Shown: positions 1 through 8,761, counted from the stretch's first letter. The stretch: DNA of 64,000 nucleotides from Croceicoccus sediminis (GCF_007570835.1 NZ_SUNC01000004.1:124001-188000), one strand, 5' to 3'. Notes: generated by a model from the letters alone, not told the origin. Program-made: numbers and translations.

Positions 1-1136
1 ACCTTTGCATGGACATAGATCGGATTATCGGCCGCCGTGCGCGGGGTGTAGACGCGGAATTTCTTGTTCTTGTCGACTTTGCCGATCGCCTTCAGCAGGC
101 GCGCACGGGCGGTGTCCATCGCCTGCTGTTCAAGCCAGCCGTCGGCCTCCTCCGGGTTCACCAACACGATTTCGGGCGGATTCTCCTCGGCCATGCGTGC
201 GGCAATCGCCTCGCCGATCTTGCGTGAGGCGAAATACTGGCTCTCGGCATATATGAAGTTCTTGGCCCGCATGATCAGCGAGATGAAAAGCTCCTCGATC
301 TCGCGGATCTCATCGTAATCCTGAAACGAGGCGCGGGTCCGCGACACGCCGAGCATGATGTTGTCGAAGCTCGGCTCCAGCCCCTCTGGCCAGACGCTGT
401 TCGGCTGTGCCGCCACCGGTTCAAGATCGCTGCCGCTGGCGATGTTCCAGCGCTTGCGCCCCAGATCGTCCAGCGCGCGGGCGATATCCCCTTCGACCAG
501 CATCGTCACGTCGTGCCAGGGCATGTACGTGCCGCCGCCCGGTTCGCGGCGCAGGCGATTGTCGTCAAGATGTTCGCGCGTGTCCCAACGGTCGGCGGTC
601 ATGTCGATACCGCCGCAAACGGCGAAATGATCGTCGACGATCACGATCTTCTGATGGTGGCTACAACCGACCGGATGAGCCGCGTCGAATTTGAAATGGA
701 TGCGCTTGTGTTTGTACCAGCGCCACATGTCGGCCAGCATACTGCCGCGGAAGAACATCTTCACCGCGCCGAAATTCCATTTCAGAACATAGATTTCAAG
801 CTCGGGGTTGCGATTCGCCAGCCAGACGATGAAACGACCCAGCCGACGCGGCGGGCGGCTACGGGGCAGGAATTGCCACCAGCGCCGACCACGGCCCAGC
901 GCGATCCGCGTGTCGAAATCCCACCCGATCAGGAAAATGCGTTTTTGCGCGCGCATCATCACGTCCTGCATGACCGTGAAATAGTCGGCCGCATCGACGA
1001 TGACGCGCGCCTTTTCGGCATGCGCGAATCGCCAGACCCCGGGCTCGGTGCTCTTGGCGAAATCCGACCCGGGGCCATCTTCTTCGATGCTGGCCGGGAC
1101 GTCCGAGTGGTCCGGACGAACCGTCGTATCTGTCAT
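1..1136 (-). CDS. Phospholipase D / cardiolipin synthase-like enzyme (C-terminus cut by window edge)
   Basis: Reading the minus strand from ATG at 1136 gives an open frame of 378 codons that runs off the left edge, with no stop inside the window. It carries a first HKD motif (SHHQKIVIVDD, His161, Lys163, Asp168) and, at the very edge, the start of a second (YVHAK, His376 and Lys378). Two HKD motifs define the phospholipase D superfamily, whose members hydrolyse or transfer phosphodiesters, typically of phospholipids. There is no obvious signal peptide, although the segment around residues 65-72 (KRIFLIGWD) is typical of the family's first strand. The start has a strong AGGAGGT ribosome site six bases upstream. 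The gene follows the hemerythrin-like gene by 46 bases on the same strand, so co-transcription is possible. The substrate cannot be told; cardiolipin synthase and other PLD-like enzymes are all possible. Confidence 0.85.
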   Translation of the reverse strand, partial: MTDTTVRPDHSDVPASIEEDGPGSDFAKSTEPGVWRFAHAEKARVIVDAADYFTVMQDVMMRAQKRIFLIGWDFDTRIALGRGRRWWQFLPRSRPPRRLGRFIVWLANRNPELEIYVLKWNFGAVKMFFRGSMLADMWRWYKHKRIHFKFDAAHPVGCSHHQKIVIVDDHFAVCGGIDMTADRWDTREHLDDNRLRREPGGGTYMPWHDVTMLVEGDIARALDDLGRKRWNIASGSDLEPVAAQPNSVWPEGLEPSFDNIMLGVSRTRASFQDYDEIREIEELFISLIMRAKNFIYAESQYFASRKIGEAIAARMAEENPPEIVLVNPEEADGWLEQQAMDTARARLLKAIGKVDKNKKFRVYTPRTAADNPIYVHAK

Positions 1137-1182
1137 GCTACCTCCTGGCGAGGCGAACCGGCCTTGATAGCGGTGCGCAGCC

Positions 1183-1674
1183 TTAGTCCTTCGCGTCTTC
1201 CATCTTTTCGGGCGTCACCTCCTGCTCGCCGCATTCCGCTTCCTTGCGGCGCTGGAATACCGAACGCATGTGCGCCAAATCTGCGTCGGTCAGGTGTTTC
1301 TCGAAGTCTGGAAAGTGATCGTCCTCTTCCTCGTCGATATGATGCTCGTACCGGTGGCGAAGATCCTTGAACTTGGCCAGCCATGCGCTCGAACTCATGT
1401 CGGTCGCGGCGAGATCGTTGAGCATTTCCTCGATCTCGTGATGCTCGGCCACCGAGTGACGCGTGTCGCTCGTGGTTTCCGGCTTGCGCATCATGGTCGA
1501 GTACAGCGCTTGCTCCTCGGCCGCGGCGTGGCTTTTCACTTCGACCGTGAACTCTTCGAGCAGGTCCGAACGCTCCTCGCTCGCCCCTTCTGTCTTAGCC
1601 ATTTTCTTGAGAAGATCGCGATGCTTGTCGTGGTCTTCCTTGAGACGGTCGAAAATGCCGGATGCGTCGGCCAC
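1183..1674 (-). CDS. Hemerythrin HHE cation-binding domain protein
   Basis: A 163-residue soluble protein rich in His and Glu. It shows the HHE pattern: HDKHRDLLKKM near the start, KSHAAAEEQALY in the middle, EHHEIEEML, and RYEHHIDEEEDDHFP. These residues form the di-iron site of hemerythrin-like proteins, which bind O2 or NO or take part in oxidative or iron stress responses. The function here is inferred from the fold only. I placed the start at GTG 1674 because AGGAG lies seven bases upstream; a longer frame to 1812 reads through non-coding sequence and lacks a ribosome site. It precedes the PLD-like gene on the same strand. The role could be oxygen or nitrosative stress protection, but nothing in the sequence decides this. 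Confidence 0.85.
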   Translation of the reverse strand: MADASGIFDRLKEDHDKHRDLLKKMAKTEGASEERSDLLEEFTVEVKSHAAAEEQALYSTMMRKPETTSDTRHSVAEHHEIEEMLNDLAATDMSSSAWLAKFKDLRHRYEHHIDEEEDDHFPDFEKHLTDADLAHMRSVFQRRKEAECGEQEVTPEKMEDAKD

Positions 1675-1826
1675 GGGTATACTCCTGCGATAGATGATGC
1701 GTTTGCAGGAATAACCGGATGCGGCCTGTGCGGTTCCGGCCAGAGGGCGATTCAGTTGCGCGCGCGAGCGACATACCCCGAAAAGCACGACGCCCCGCCT
1801 GCCGGTTGGCAAGCGGGGCGATGTGT

Positions 1827-1903
1827 TGGCGCGCCCGAAAGGATTCGAACCTCTGACCCCCAGATTCGTAGTCTGGTGCTCTATCCAGCTGAGCTACGGG
1901 CGC
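1827..1903 (-). tRNA. tRNA-Arg (anticodon ACG)
   Basis: The minus strand gives a complete 77-base cloverleaf. The acceptor stem GCGCCCG pairs with CGGGCGC, the D-arm contains GCTC/GAGC, the anticodon arm is CCAGA-CTACGAA-TCTGG with anticodon ACG, and the T-arm contains TTCGAAT. A genomically encoded CCA tail occupies 1827-1829. The A of ACG is normally edited to inosine by TadA so that one tRNA reads CGU, CGC and CGA, which is established for bacterial tRNA-Arg(ACG). Confidence 0.97.
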
Positions 1904-1959
1904 GCTGTGGAGGCGGCATTTAGGCGGGGGGTCCAATCTTGGCAAGCCCCCAACGCGGG

Positions 1960-2379
1960 TTATTTTTCAAAAGAGTGAAATAATCTCTCGCTCTGCGGCT
2001 GGGCCAGCAAAACCCTGTCGAGCGGAGCAAGGTCCAGCGCTTCGCAACCGGCACGATCGCACCACGCTATCCCCTCACCTTCGATCGCGTGCGGCGCGCC
2101 GGTCCAGCGGCGGCATGTGTAAAGAAGAATTACAATCGGCGCTGTAGCACCACGTGGCGGAGGGCCAGCTACGAAGGAAAGCGGGTCAAGATCGCCCGGA
2201 TCGACAGCAATACCCAGTTCCTCGTGCAATTCGCGGCAAAGCGCATCAGCAGGCGATTCGTTTTCGTCGACCTTTCCCCCCGGAAACTCCCACAAACCGC
2301 CGTGGTGCTTGTCCAGCGGACGGCAATGCATAAGCGCGCGGCCCGACCCGTCTAACAACGCTGCGGCAACGACTAACAT
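1960..2379 (-). CDS. mutT: MutT-type Nudix hydrolase (8-oxo-dGTP diphosphatase)
   Basis: A 139-residue protein with a complete Nudix box at about residues 34-56 (GGKVDENESP, then REL, then HEELGI), matching GX5EX7REUXEEXGU. The short length, the N-terminal MLVVAAALLDGSGRALMHCRP and the segment WEFPGGKV are typical of MutT, which removes oxidised nucleotides such as 8-oxo-dGTP from the pool to prevent A:T to C:G transversions. It is cytosolic and monomeric in the family. The gene stands alone between the tRNA and the pilins, which run the other way. Substrate choice among Nudix enzymes cannot be proved from sequence, but the MutT signature makes this the best call. Confidence 0.85.
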   Translation of the reverse strand: MLVVAAALLDGSGRALMHCRPLDKHHGGLWEFPGGKVDENESPADALCRELHEELGIAVDPGDLDPLSFVAGPPPRGATAPIVILLYTCRRWTGAPHAIEGEGIAWCDRAGCEALDLAPLDRVLLAQPQSERLFHSFEK

Positions 2380-2504
2380 GGTTTCACCCCTGTTTACCGG
2401 GACGGACTGTCGGAGATTTTTTCAATGCTGCTCACGCTCTCAACCAAAATTTAAGAACTCGGCCCCATTCTCGGTGACGGACCACAGGAAAAGGCCCGGA
2501 ACCA

Positions 2505-2690
2505 ATGTTGACCACCATCGCAAAATTTCGCGACGACGAGAACGGGGCGACTGCCATTGAATATGGCCTGATCGTCGCGCTCATCGGCATCGCCATGATG
2601 GTGGGCCTCAATGGCGTTGCGGGCGCTACCAACAACATGTGGACCTATGTTGCCGACAGCGCGACTGAAGCAATGCAAAAAGCCGGTTAG
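2505..2690 (+). CDS. Flp/Fap family type IVb pilin 1
   Basis: A 61-residue pilin precursor. A short charged leader (MLTTIAKFRDDENG) is followed by ATAIEYGLIVALIGIAMMVGL, the class IVb signature: cleavage after Gly by a TadV-type prepilin peptidase, Glu at +5, Tyr at +6 and a hydrophobic helix for assembly. Flp pilins form tight-adherence pili. A second, different pilin follows 134 bases downstream. No other tad or cpa gene lies in this window, so the assembly machinery must be elsewhere. The pair ends in a strong hairpin at 3027-3054. Confidence 0.9.
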   Translation: MLTTIAKFRDDENGATAIEYGLIVALIGIAMMVGLNGVAGATNNMWTYVADSATEAMQKAG

Positions 2691-2824
2691 GTTTACGTAT
2701 TATTCAGGAATAGCACTTAGGCAAGTAAACGCTCGAAACAGGAACTGGGGGCACCGAAGTAAAATTCGCCAGAACTTGATGAGAGCAGGGTGAACGTAAA
2801 TAAATTTGAACCAGGAGACCTACC

Positions 2825-3001
2825 ATGCAGTTTTTCAAGAACCTCATCGCTGACGAATCCGGCGCGACCGCAATCGAATACGGCCTGATCGCTGCTCTCA
2901 TCGCAGTTGCCTGCATCGCGACCCTGACCGCCGTTGGTTCGGAACTGAACGAAACGTTCGGCACCGTCGAAACGGCTCTGACGACCGCAAACGGCGGCTA
3001 A
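2825..3001 (+). CDS. Flp/Fap family type IVb pilin 2
   Basis: A 58-residue frame from ATG 2825 with an AGGAG ribosome site eight bases upstream. The leader MQFFKNLIADESG is followed by ATAIEYGLIAALIAVACIATL, again with the Gly cleavage site, Glu+5 and Tyr+6 of Flp pilins. It differs from its upstream neighbour in the C-terminal half (ELNETFGTVETALTTANGG), so the two are paralogues rather than a recent exact copy. Ala- and Thr-rich ends like this are common in Flp pilins. Together they may be a major and an alternative subunit; which is which cannot be told. Confidence 0.9.
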   Translation: MQFFKNLIADESGATAIEYGLIAALIAVACIATLTAVGSELNETFGTVETALTTANGG

Positions 3002-3026
3002 TAGACGGTTCTACCGTTCTTGAGCG

Positions 3027-3054
3027 AGCGGGCGGCAGGAAACTGCCGCCCGCT
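3027..3054 (+). terminator. Intrinsic terminator after the pilin pair
   Basis: A perfect 12-base stem (AGCGGGCGGCAG / CTGCCGCCCGCT) closes a GAAA loop and is followed by TTGCGTTT. It lies 25 bases after the second pilin stop, as expected for termination of the pilin transcript. Confidence 0.8.
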
Positions 3055-3091
3055 TTGCGTTTGGCCCTGGCGTTCCTGTCCGGGCCACAAA

Positions 3092-3130
3092 GAAAAGGGG
3101 CGCAACGGCATCGGCCATCGCGCCCTTTTC
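3092..3130. terminator. Putative bidirectional terminator between pilins and M48 protease
   Basis: GAAAAGGGGCGC pairs with GCGCCCTTTTC (one bulged G) around a 16-base loop. The plus strand is followed by GTTTTT and the minus strand also reads into a T-rich arm, so it could serve the convergent pilin and protease transcripts. Confidence 0.5.
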
Positions 3131-3149
3131 GTTTTTAAGGGATCGCCCG

Positions 3150-4655
3150 TCAGTAAGTGACGATCTTGACCTTCTGTCCCGCCTGAAGCGTGCTGTTGCT
3201 GTCCAGCGAGTTGAGCACCAGGAAGCGTTCCATCTTGTAGTCGTCGTAAGCCATGCGGCTTGCCAACGACGACAGGGTGTCGCCCGACCTGACAGTCACG
3301 ACATCGATCTTGCGCGCCTTGACCGCTGCGGCCTGCGTGTCGTTGATGCGCTGCATGCTGGAATACATCGAATTGAACACGCCCGCATTGCCCGCCTGCG
3401 TGATCGTCACGAAGTGGAAGGCCTGCGAGTTGGAAAATTCGTATGCGAAAACGGTGACATCGACCGCTCCATTCCCCGAATCGACCCGGGCCGTGCCGTA
3501 AGCTGCCGGGATGCCGTTGACGGTGGTGCGCTGTATCGACGACGGCGTGATCTTCTGCTGACCGTCAGTCAACGCATTGAAAGCGTTCTGAATATAAGTG
3601 TTCATGTCGCCGTTGTAGGCCCCGGCCGACAGCTGGCCCTTGCCAGACTGACCGCTGATCGAAACCGCGCGGGTGCCGTTGACCATGAAATAGCCGCTCG
3701 GGACGCTGAACTTGAACTTGTAGACGGGGTGGATGAACGTGTTCCCCTCGACCACACCCTGCTTCGGGTCGTCGCCGTACATCATGCCGTCGATTCGCGT
3801 CAGGAAAGTGTCCTTGTTGAGTACGTTGCCCGGAAGTCCCTGCGCTTCCTGCAAAGCGCGGTTTACGCGGCTTGCCGGATCAGGGTGCGTCGATGCCCAT
3901 TCGGGCACCTGATTCGAAGATCCCATGCGCTGCGCATCGAGAGCGTTCTGCGCCGCAAGGCTCTGCAAGACGGTCGCCATGGCACGCGGATCGTAACCGG
4001 CGTTCGAAAGGTAAGCGATGCCAAGATCGTCGGCCTGGATTTCCTGGCTGCGCGAGTATTTGAGCGTCAGGAGCTGCGAGCCCTGCATGGCAAGCTGCTG
4101 GCCAAGCTGGCCGATCTGGCTGTTGCCGAACAGGACGCCCGAGAGAATCGCACCGACGGCACCAAGGATAGAGTTCTGCTGCGCAGCCTTCTGGCGCTGC
4201 TGCGAATGGCGGGCGGCGACGTGGCCGACTTCGTGGCCCAGAACGCCGGCCAGTTCGGCCTCGTTGTCCATGAGCGCGACGAGTTCGCGGGTGGTGTAGA
4301 TATACCCGCCGGGGATGGCGAAGGCGTTGTTGACCGGCGAATTCAGCAGCGTGACCGTAAAGGCCGTCCGCGCATCACCCAGCCCGGACTGCATGGCGAT
4401 GTTCTTGCCCACCTGTTCGACGTAAGCCGCCTGGGGGCCGGTATAGGCCCCGCCGAATTCGGCCAGAAGCTGCGGATGTGCTTCTGCGCCAAGCTGGCGT
4501 TCCTCGGCGCTCATCTGTGCGGCCTGACCCGGCACGACCGGCGCGGTGGACGTTGCCGCGCAGCCGCCAAGGGCAAGCGCAAGCGCCCCGGCAGAAGCAA
4601 GGGCGGCGAAACGACTGCGCCTGTTGGAATTTTTCTTGGTGGACGGGATCGGCAT
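3150..4655 (-). CDS. M48 family metalloprotease with C-terminal LysM domain, lipoprotein
   Basis: A 501-residue protein. Residues 1-32 are a lipoprotein signal (basic N-terminus, Ala/Leu-rich core, LGGC with Cys32). The zinc motif HEVGH is at 141-145, and a downstream EIQADDLG supplies the third ligand, as in M48 (BepA/LoiP-type) proteases. The middle carries a long domain of unknown role, and the last 50 or so residues (VRSGDTLSSLASRM, LQAGQKVKIV) are a LysM fold that binds peptidoglycan. This predicts an envelope protease that degrades or repairs misassembled outer-membrane proteins. The start is supported by GAGGAG upstream. The protein is somewhat longer than simple BepA proteins because of the middle and LysM parts. 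It is a single-gene unit. Confidence 0.9.
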   Translation of the reverse strand: MPIPSTKKNSNRRSRFAALASAGALALALGGCAATSTAPVVPGQAAQMSAEERQLGAEAHPQLLAEFGGAYTGPQAAYVEQVGKNIAMQSGLGDARTAFTVTLLNSPVNNAFAIPGGYIYTTRELVALMDNEAELAGVLGHEVGHVAARHSQQRQKAAQQNSILGAVGAILSGVLFGNSQIGQLGQQLAMQGSQLLTLKYSRSQEIQADDLGIAYLSNAGYDPRAMATVLQSLAAQNALDAQRMGSSNQVPEWASTHPDPASRVNRALQEAQGLPGNVLNKDTFLTRIDGMMYGDDPKQGVVEGNTFIHPVYKFKFSVPSGYFMVNGTRAVSISGQSGKGQLSAGAYNGDMNTYIQNAFNALTDGQQKITPSSIQRTTVNGIPAAYGTARVDSGNGAVDVTVFAYEFSNSQAFHFVTITQAGNAGVFNSMYSSMQRINDTQAAAVKARKIDVVTVRSGDTLSSLASRMAYDDYKMERFLVLNSLDSNSTLQAGQKVKIVTY

Positions 4656-4767
4656 CTTCGGCTCCTCGATCGAATATGTTGAGAGGAGCCGCCGCCTCTA
4701 CGACAGTCGACGAACGTCCCCTCGTTCGAGGATAAAAACCGGAGATGCCGGGGGTTTGTTCCCGAAG

Positions 4768-4782
4768 GCCCTGTAAAAGGGC
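4768..4782 (-). terminator. Weak hairpin directly after accA
   Basis: On the minus strand GCCCT pairs with AGGGC around TTTAC immediately after the accA stop. There is no clear T-run, so termination is uncertain. Confidence 0.3.
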
Positions 4783-5751
4783 TTAGGCCAGAGAGCCAAT
4801 CTTCAGGAAACGGCTGGCACGCGCATCGCGCAATTTGTCCGCGCCCATGCCCGAAAGCTTGCCCAGTTCATCGGCAATCGCCTTGCCCAGCGCCTTTGCC
4901 GCTGCCACCGGATCGCGGTGCGCCCCACCAAGCGGTTCGGGCACGATCGAATCGATGACGCCAAGCTGCTTCAGGTCCTGTGCAGTGACGCGCATCGCCT
5001 CTGCCGCCTCGGGTGCCTTTTCGGCCGTGCGCCACAGGATGGAAGCGCAGCCTTCGGGGCTGATCACCGAATAGACGGCATTTTCCATCATCAGGACACG
5101 TTCCGCGCTGGCCAACGCGACCGCGCCGCCGGAACCGCCCTCACCCACGATGGCCGCGACCATCGGGACAGGCAGGTTGAGACACGCCTCGGTGGCGCGG
5201 GCGATAGCCTCTGCCTGGCCGCGCTCCTCCGCCTCGACCCCCGGAAATGCGCCCGAGGTATCGACCAGCGTAACGACCGGAAGGCCGAACTTTCCGGCCA
5301 TTTCCATCAGGCGGATCGCCTTGCGGTAGCCTTCCGGCTTGCCCATGCCGAAATTGTGTTTGAGCCGCGACTGCGTGTCGTTGCCCTTTTCATGGCCGAT
5401 CACCATCACCTTCACGCCGCCATCGGGCGTATCCAGCGTCGCGAACCCGCCGATAATCGCCTGATCGTCGGCAAAGGCGCGGTCCCCGCCCAAGGGCACG
5501 AAATCGGTGAAGGCGTGTGCGATGTAATCGCCGAAATGCGGGCGCGAAGGGTGCCGGGCAACTTGCGTCTTCTGCCAGGGCGTCAGCGACTTGTAGATCG
5601 AGGCAAGCTGATCCCTCGCCTTTTTTTCAAGGCGTGCGACTTCCGCGTCGATATCGACGGCGACATCATCCTGATCGGCAGCAGTGCGCAGCTCTGAAAT
5701 GCGGCGCTCAAGCTCTGCCAGCGGCTTTTCGAATTCGAGATAACTGGTCAT
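4783..5751 (-). CDS. accA: Acetyl-CoA carboxylase carboxyltransferase subunit alpha
   Basis: A 322-residue protein starting [15 protein letters not shown], the usual AccA N-terminus; the ATG at 5751 was preferred to a longer frame reaching 5826. Typical segments are [15 protein letters not shown], the crotonase-fold core with [16 protein letters not shown] and GEGGSGGA (the oxyanion region), and [12 protein letters not shown]. AccA and AccD together transfer carboxylate from carboxybiotin to acetyl-CoA, the first committed step of fatty acid synthesis in the cytosol. It follows xerD by ten bases on the same strand. Length and motifs are normal. Confidence 0.96.
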   Translation of the reverse strand: MTSYLEFEKPLAELERRISELRTAADQDDVAVDIDAEVARLEKKARDQLASIYKSLTPWQKTQVARHPSRPHFGDYIAHAFTDFVPLGGDRAFADDQAIIGGFATLDTPDGGVKVMVIGHEKGNDTQSRLKHNFGMGKPEGYRKAIRLMEMAGKFGLPVVTLVDTSGAFPGVEAEERGQAEAIARATEACLNLPVPMVAAIVGEGGSGGAVALASAERVLMMENAVYSVISPEGCASILWRTAEKAPEAAEAMRVTAQDLKQLGVIDSIVPEPLGGAHRDPVAAAKALGKAIADELGKLSGMGADKLRDARASRFLKIGSLA

Positions 5752-5761
5752 CGCAGTTTCG

Positions 5762-6667
5762 CTAGTCGTCCTTCGCGGGCGGGGCAAGTGGGATGGACGC
5801 CGCTCTGCCCAGAGGATGGCGCGCATTCACCAGTTCGACGAGCCGCGCCGAATCGACGTGGGTGTAAATCTGGGTCGTTGCGATATCGGCATGGCCCAAC
5901 AGGGTCTGCAATACGCGAAGATCGGCCCCGCCCTCCAGCAGATGGGTCGCAAAGGCATGGCGCAGGACGTGCGGGCTGACCGATTCGGGCGGCAGGCCGG
6001 CCCTGCCCGCCAGTTCACGGAGCATCTGGAACAGGCGAATCCGACTAATATGCTTGCCGCGTGAGGGGAAGACGTATCGCCCGCCCTTGGGCCGCACCTC
6101 CAGCCATCGCGCCATCGCAGCACGGGCGCGGCCCGACACCGGGACCATGCGCTGTTGCCCGCCTTTGCCGACAATCGTCAGCAAGGGCGCATCGCGCGGC
6201 ACGCTGTCCAACGTGAGCGAGACGAGTTCCGTCGCGCGCAGGCCGGACCCATAGAGCATTTCGAGCAGCGCCAGCATGCGAATCGCGTTCGGCGTACCGG
6301 CCTCGGCCTCTTCCTCGGCAAGGGTGAGCATCGCCAGCACCTGCTCCTTGCTGAGCAAGCGAGGCAGCGGGCGGCGGATGCGGGGGCGCGGCAGCGCGTC
6401 CGACGGATCGTCGTCGCGATACCCCTCGTCGATGAGAAATCCGAAATACTGGCGCAGCGCCGAACAGCGGCGCGCAAGGCTCGACGGTGCAAGTTCGGAC
6501 CATGCCTTGCCCAGCCCCGAAAGGTCGGCAGGCTGCGCATCGGCAAGCAGCGGGACTTCCAGTTCGGCCGCCTCCAGATCGCGCCGATAGGCGGCAAGCG
6601 TATTGGCCGCGGCCCCGCGTTCGGCGGCCAGCATCAACAGGAAGTCATCGATGCCCGGTGCCTTCAT
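5762..6667 (-). CDS. xerD: Tyrosine recombinase XerD-like
   Basis: A 301-residue integrase-family recombinase. The N-terminal SAM-like core-binding domain spans about residues 5-85. The catalytic domain shows Arg in GLRATEL, Lys in VGKGGQQR, the [12 protein letters not shown] box, [13 protein letters not shown], and the nucleophile Tyr in that last motif. This length and sequence fit XerC/XerD, which resolve chromosome dimers at dif with FtsK. Its stable place between a conserved gene and accA, with no att-like repeats nearby, argues for the housekeeping enzyme rather than a phage integrase. XerC cannot be formally excluded; the XerD call rests on the general pattern and on my recollection of its neighbourhood in sphingomonads. 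Confidence 0.88.
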   Translation of the reverse strand: MKAPGIDDFLLMLAAERGAAANTLAAYRRDLEAAELEVPLLADAQPADLSGLGKAWSELAPSSLARRCSALRQYFGFLIDEGYRDDDPSDALPRPRIRRPLPRLLSKEQVLAMLTLAEEEAEAGTPNAIRMLALLEMLYGSGLRATELVSLTLDSVPRDAPLLTIVGKGGQQRMVPVSGRARAAMARWLEVRPKGGRYVFPSRGKHISRIRLFQMLRELAGRAGLPPESVSPHVLRHAFATHLLEGGADLRVLQTLLGHADIATTQIYTHVDSARLVELVNARHPLGRAASIPLAPPAKDD

Positions 6668-6680
6668 CCGAGCCGCCGCG

Positions 6681-8609
6681 TCAGGCGCGCGTGACCGCTT
6701 CGGCCGCGATCATCCTCGCCTCTGCCTCAAGACCCACTTCGTCGAGGGCCTTGACGATGTGGTAGAGATGCACCGGCGTCATCTGCGACCAGCTGTCGCC
6801 CTGCATGCCCAGTGCCATGAGATAAGTCACCAGGACCTGGTTGTTGCGCGATGCGGCAAGCTCGATCGCGCGGGTCCAGCGGGTTTCGCGGCCAAGGTCG
6901 AAACCCAGCACGCCGGACAGTTCGTTCGACTTGGCAGGCGCCATTCGCCCAAGCCCTGCCAGCGACGCCACGAGGAACTGCGAGCGGCGCTGCCCCACGC
7001 TGTCATCCTCGTCGATGAAAGAACGCACGTCCCCTTCGCTGACGTTTCCGCCAAGCGCCGGGCTGCCGACCATCAGGATGCCCCAGCCCATGCTTCCGCG
7101 CTGAACGGTCTGGCCCCAGCGGACCGCGCTGGTATCGAGCCCGGCGGCCATCATCGCCCCGATCAGCAGGCCGGCATCAGCCTCGAACGCGGGGTCGGTC
7201 GGCAGGCGCGCGGCGGCATAGGCCGTTAACACGAGGCGGGTATAGAACCGCTTCGACAGGTCCTTTTCGCCCCAGATGTCGCGCATCGCGCCAAGGCGCT
7301 GTTCCGCCTCTCCGACATAGGCTTCGCGCAGAAGCGATGCACGCGAGGCTTCTTCGCCGTCGATTTCCGGGTCCGAATATATCTGCGAATAAAGATCGAC
7401 GAGAGCCGCGCTGGACAGGATGCCCTCGCCCGCCGCGAAGTCCGCACCGCGGGCGCGCTGGATCAGGGGCACAGACGGAGAGATCGCGGCAAGGCGCTGA
7501 TAATCGGGGCCGCCCGCATCGATCAGGCTGGCTGGCACTTCCGCGCCGGTCGCAGTGGCGAGCGCGTAACGCCAGACGGTCAGTTCATCGACATCGTCCC
7601 ATTCCAGCGTCACGGCACGGCGCGTGTTGCCGACGGAACCTGCGTACTTCTGTGCCAACAACGAATCGATTTGCGTACCTTCGCTGCGACGGCGCTGCTG
7701 TTCGATACGGTCCATGCCGCTGCTTTCGCCCGAAAAGGAGCTGCAGATGCCGCGAAGCAGCTCCCACTCGCGATCCTCACGCGTGCGGGCGTGGAGCCGG
7801 ACCATCGGGCAGGCGCCCGTGAAATCGCCCAGCGAGACATACGAATCGTAGGCGCTGGCGATCAGCGCAGGGGAATAGTCGGCGGTGTCGACTTCCTGAA
7901 CGACGGCGCGCGCGATCGTCGCCTCGCCCATGCGGTTGAGAAGGCCCGAGCGAAGCGCGGCGAATTCCACGCCGTCCATTCCCTCGGGCGCGGCAAGCCT
8001 GCTGGCCAGGGCGCGGCGGACAAGAATGTGCCCCCAGCGTGAAACCAACGAGCCTTTCGTGCCTTCGAGAACGCGGCGTACGAAAAGCGCCTTGTAGTTG
8101 CCGAGCGATCCTTCGCGCATCCCGCCTTCGGACGGCGCGAGGATGCCGACGACATCGGTGGACCGGCGCGCCGCATCGGGAATGTCGAAGGTGGGCTTCA
8201 GGCCGAGAATCTCGTCGATCTCGTCGGTGTCCATCTCCTCAAGCTCGTCAAGGCTGGGCAGGCGTTCGAGCAGGCGGCGCGCGGCATCGGCGCGAGAGGA
8301 CGAAGCGGAAGGCGCAGGCGAAGAACCGCCCGGCACTTGCTGTACCACGGGCTGCGAAACACTGGGCGCTGCCTGTCCGCCGGACTGGGACGAACCGGGG
8401 GCCGGGGTCGCACGCGGCGTCGTTGCGGGCGTGGGCGACGGGGCCGGTGCGGGATCATCGAATCCGGGTGGCAGCAGCGATTCCGGCCCGTCCTGCGCGG
8501 AAAGCGCGACGACCGGTGCCGCGGCCAGCAAGGCCGCCACGAACAGGGTGCGGCGGGAAAAGACCTTCGACGGGTCCTTCGCGCGCTGGAATCTAGCGGG
8601 GCGGTTCAC
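6681..8609 (-). CDS. Secreted protein of unknown function, Pro/Ala/Ser-rich N-terminal part
   Basis: A 642-residue protein from GTG 8609, with GGAG eight bases upstream; the frame further upstream overlaps aroK antisense and is not used. An N-terminal signal (SRRTLFVAALLAAAPVVALSAQ) is followed by a low-complexity stretch rich in Pro, Ala, Ser and Gln over about 60 residues. An acidic segment (LPSLDELEEMDTDEIDEIL) comes next, and then a long, mostly helical body with many Arg/Leu/Ala heptad-like stretches reminiscent of TPR-type solenoids. I recognise no catalytic motif. Its start codon overlaps the stop of a 51-residue membrane protein (GTGA), so the two are translationally coupled. It sits between aroK (divergent) and xerD (same strand, 13 bases on). 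An envelope or periplasmic role is likely; the function is unknown. Confidence 0.8.
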   Translation of the reverse strand: MNRPARFQRAKDPSKVFSRRTLFVAALLAAAPVVALSAQDGPESLLPPGFDDPAPAPSPTPATTPRATPAPGSSQSGGQAAPSVSQPVVQQVPGGSSPAPSASSSRADAARRLLERLPSLDELEEMDTDEIDEILGLKPTFDIPDAARRSTDVVGILAPSEGGMREGSLGNYKALFVRRVLEGTKGSLVSRWGHILVRRALASRLAAPEGMDGVEFAALRSGLLNRMGEATIARAVVQEVDTADYSPALIASAYDSYVSLGDFTGACPMVRLHARTREDREWELLRGICSSFSGESSGMDRIEQQRRRSEGTQIDSLLAQKYAGSVGNTRRAVTLEWDDVDELTVWRYALATATGAEVPASLIDAGGPDYQRLAAISPSVPLIQRARGADFAAGEGILSSAALVDLYSQIYSDPEIDGEEASRASLLREAYVGEAEQRLGAMRDIWGEKDLSKRFYTRLVLTAYAAARLPTDPAFEADAGLLIGAMMAAGLDTSAVRWGQTVQRGSMGWGILMVGSPALGGNVSEGDVRSFIDEDDSVGQRRSQFLVASLAGLGRMAPAKSNELSGVLGFDLGRETRWTRAIELAASRNNQVLVTYLMALGMQGDSWSQMTPVHLYHIVKALDEVGLEAEARMIAAEAVTRA

Positions 8610-8761
8610 TGGCCGTTCTCCGACCCGCCCGGTCCTGGCTGCACCGGCAATTCCTCCTCGATCCAGCGGGGCTCCTCGCGCCCGCCGTCGATATAGGCGT
8701 AGACGAGCAGGATCAGGATTGCGAGAGCAAGGATCGGCAATACGCCCTTGGCTTTGCGCAT
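8606..8761 (-). CDS. Small single-pass membrane protein coupled to the following secreted protein
   Basis: A 51-residue frame from ATG 8761 with an AAGGA ribosome site. A basic N-terminus (MRKAKG) precedes one transmembrane helix (VLPILALAILILLVYAYI), then a short acidic tail (GGREEPRWIEEELPVQPG). Its TGA stop overlaps the GTG start of the secreted 642-residue protein. Codon use matches the neighbours. The Lys/Arg-rich start suggests the tail faces the periplasm. No family is recognised. The coupling implies that it works with the downstream protein, perhaps as a membrane anchor or partner; that is inference. Confidence 0.7.
   Translation of the reverse strand: MRKAKGVLPILALAILILLVYAYIDGGREEPRWIEEELPVQPGPGGSENGQ

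Noticed and set aside
5762-6667. Tyrosine recombinase as a sign of an integrated element.
   Set aside because: It matches XerD, is flanked by housekeeping genes, and no att repeats, tRNA junction or cargo genes are present.
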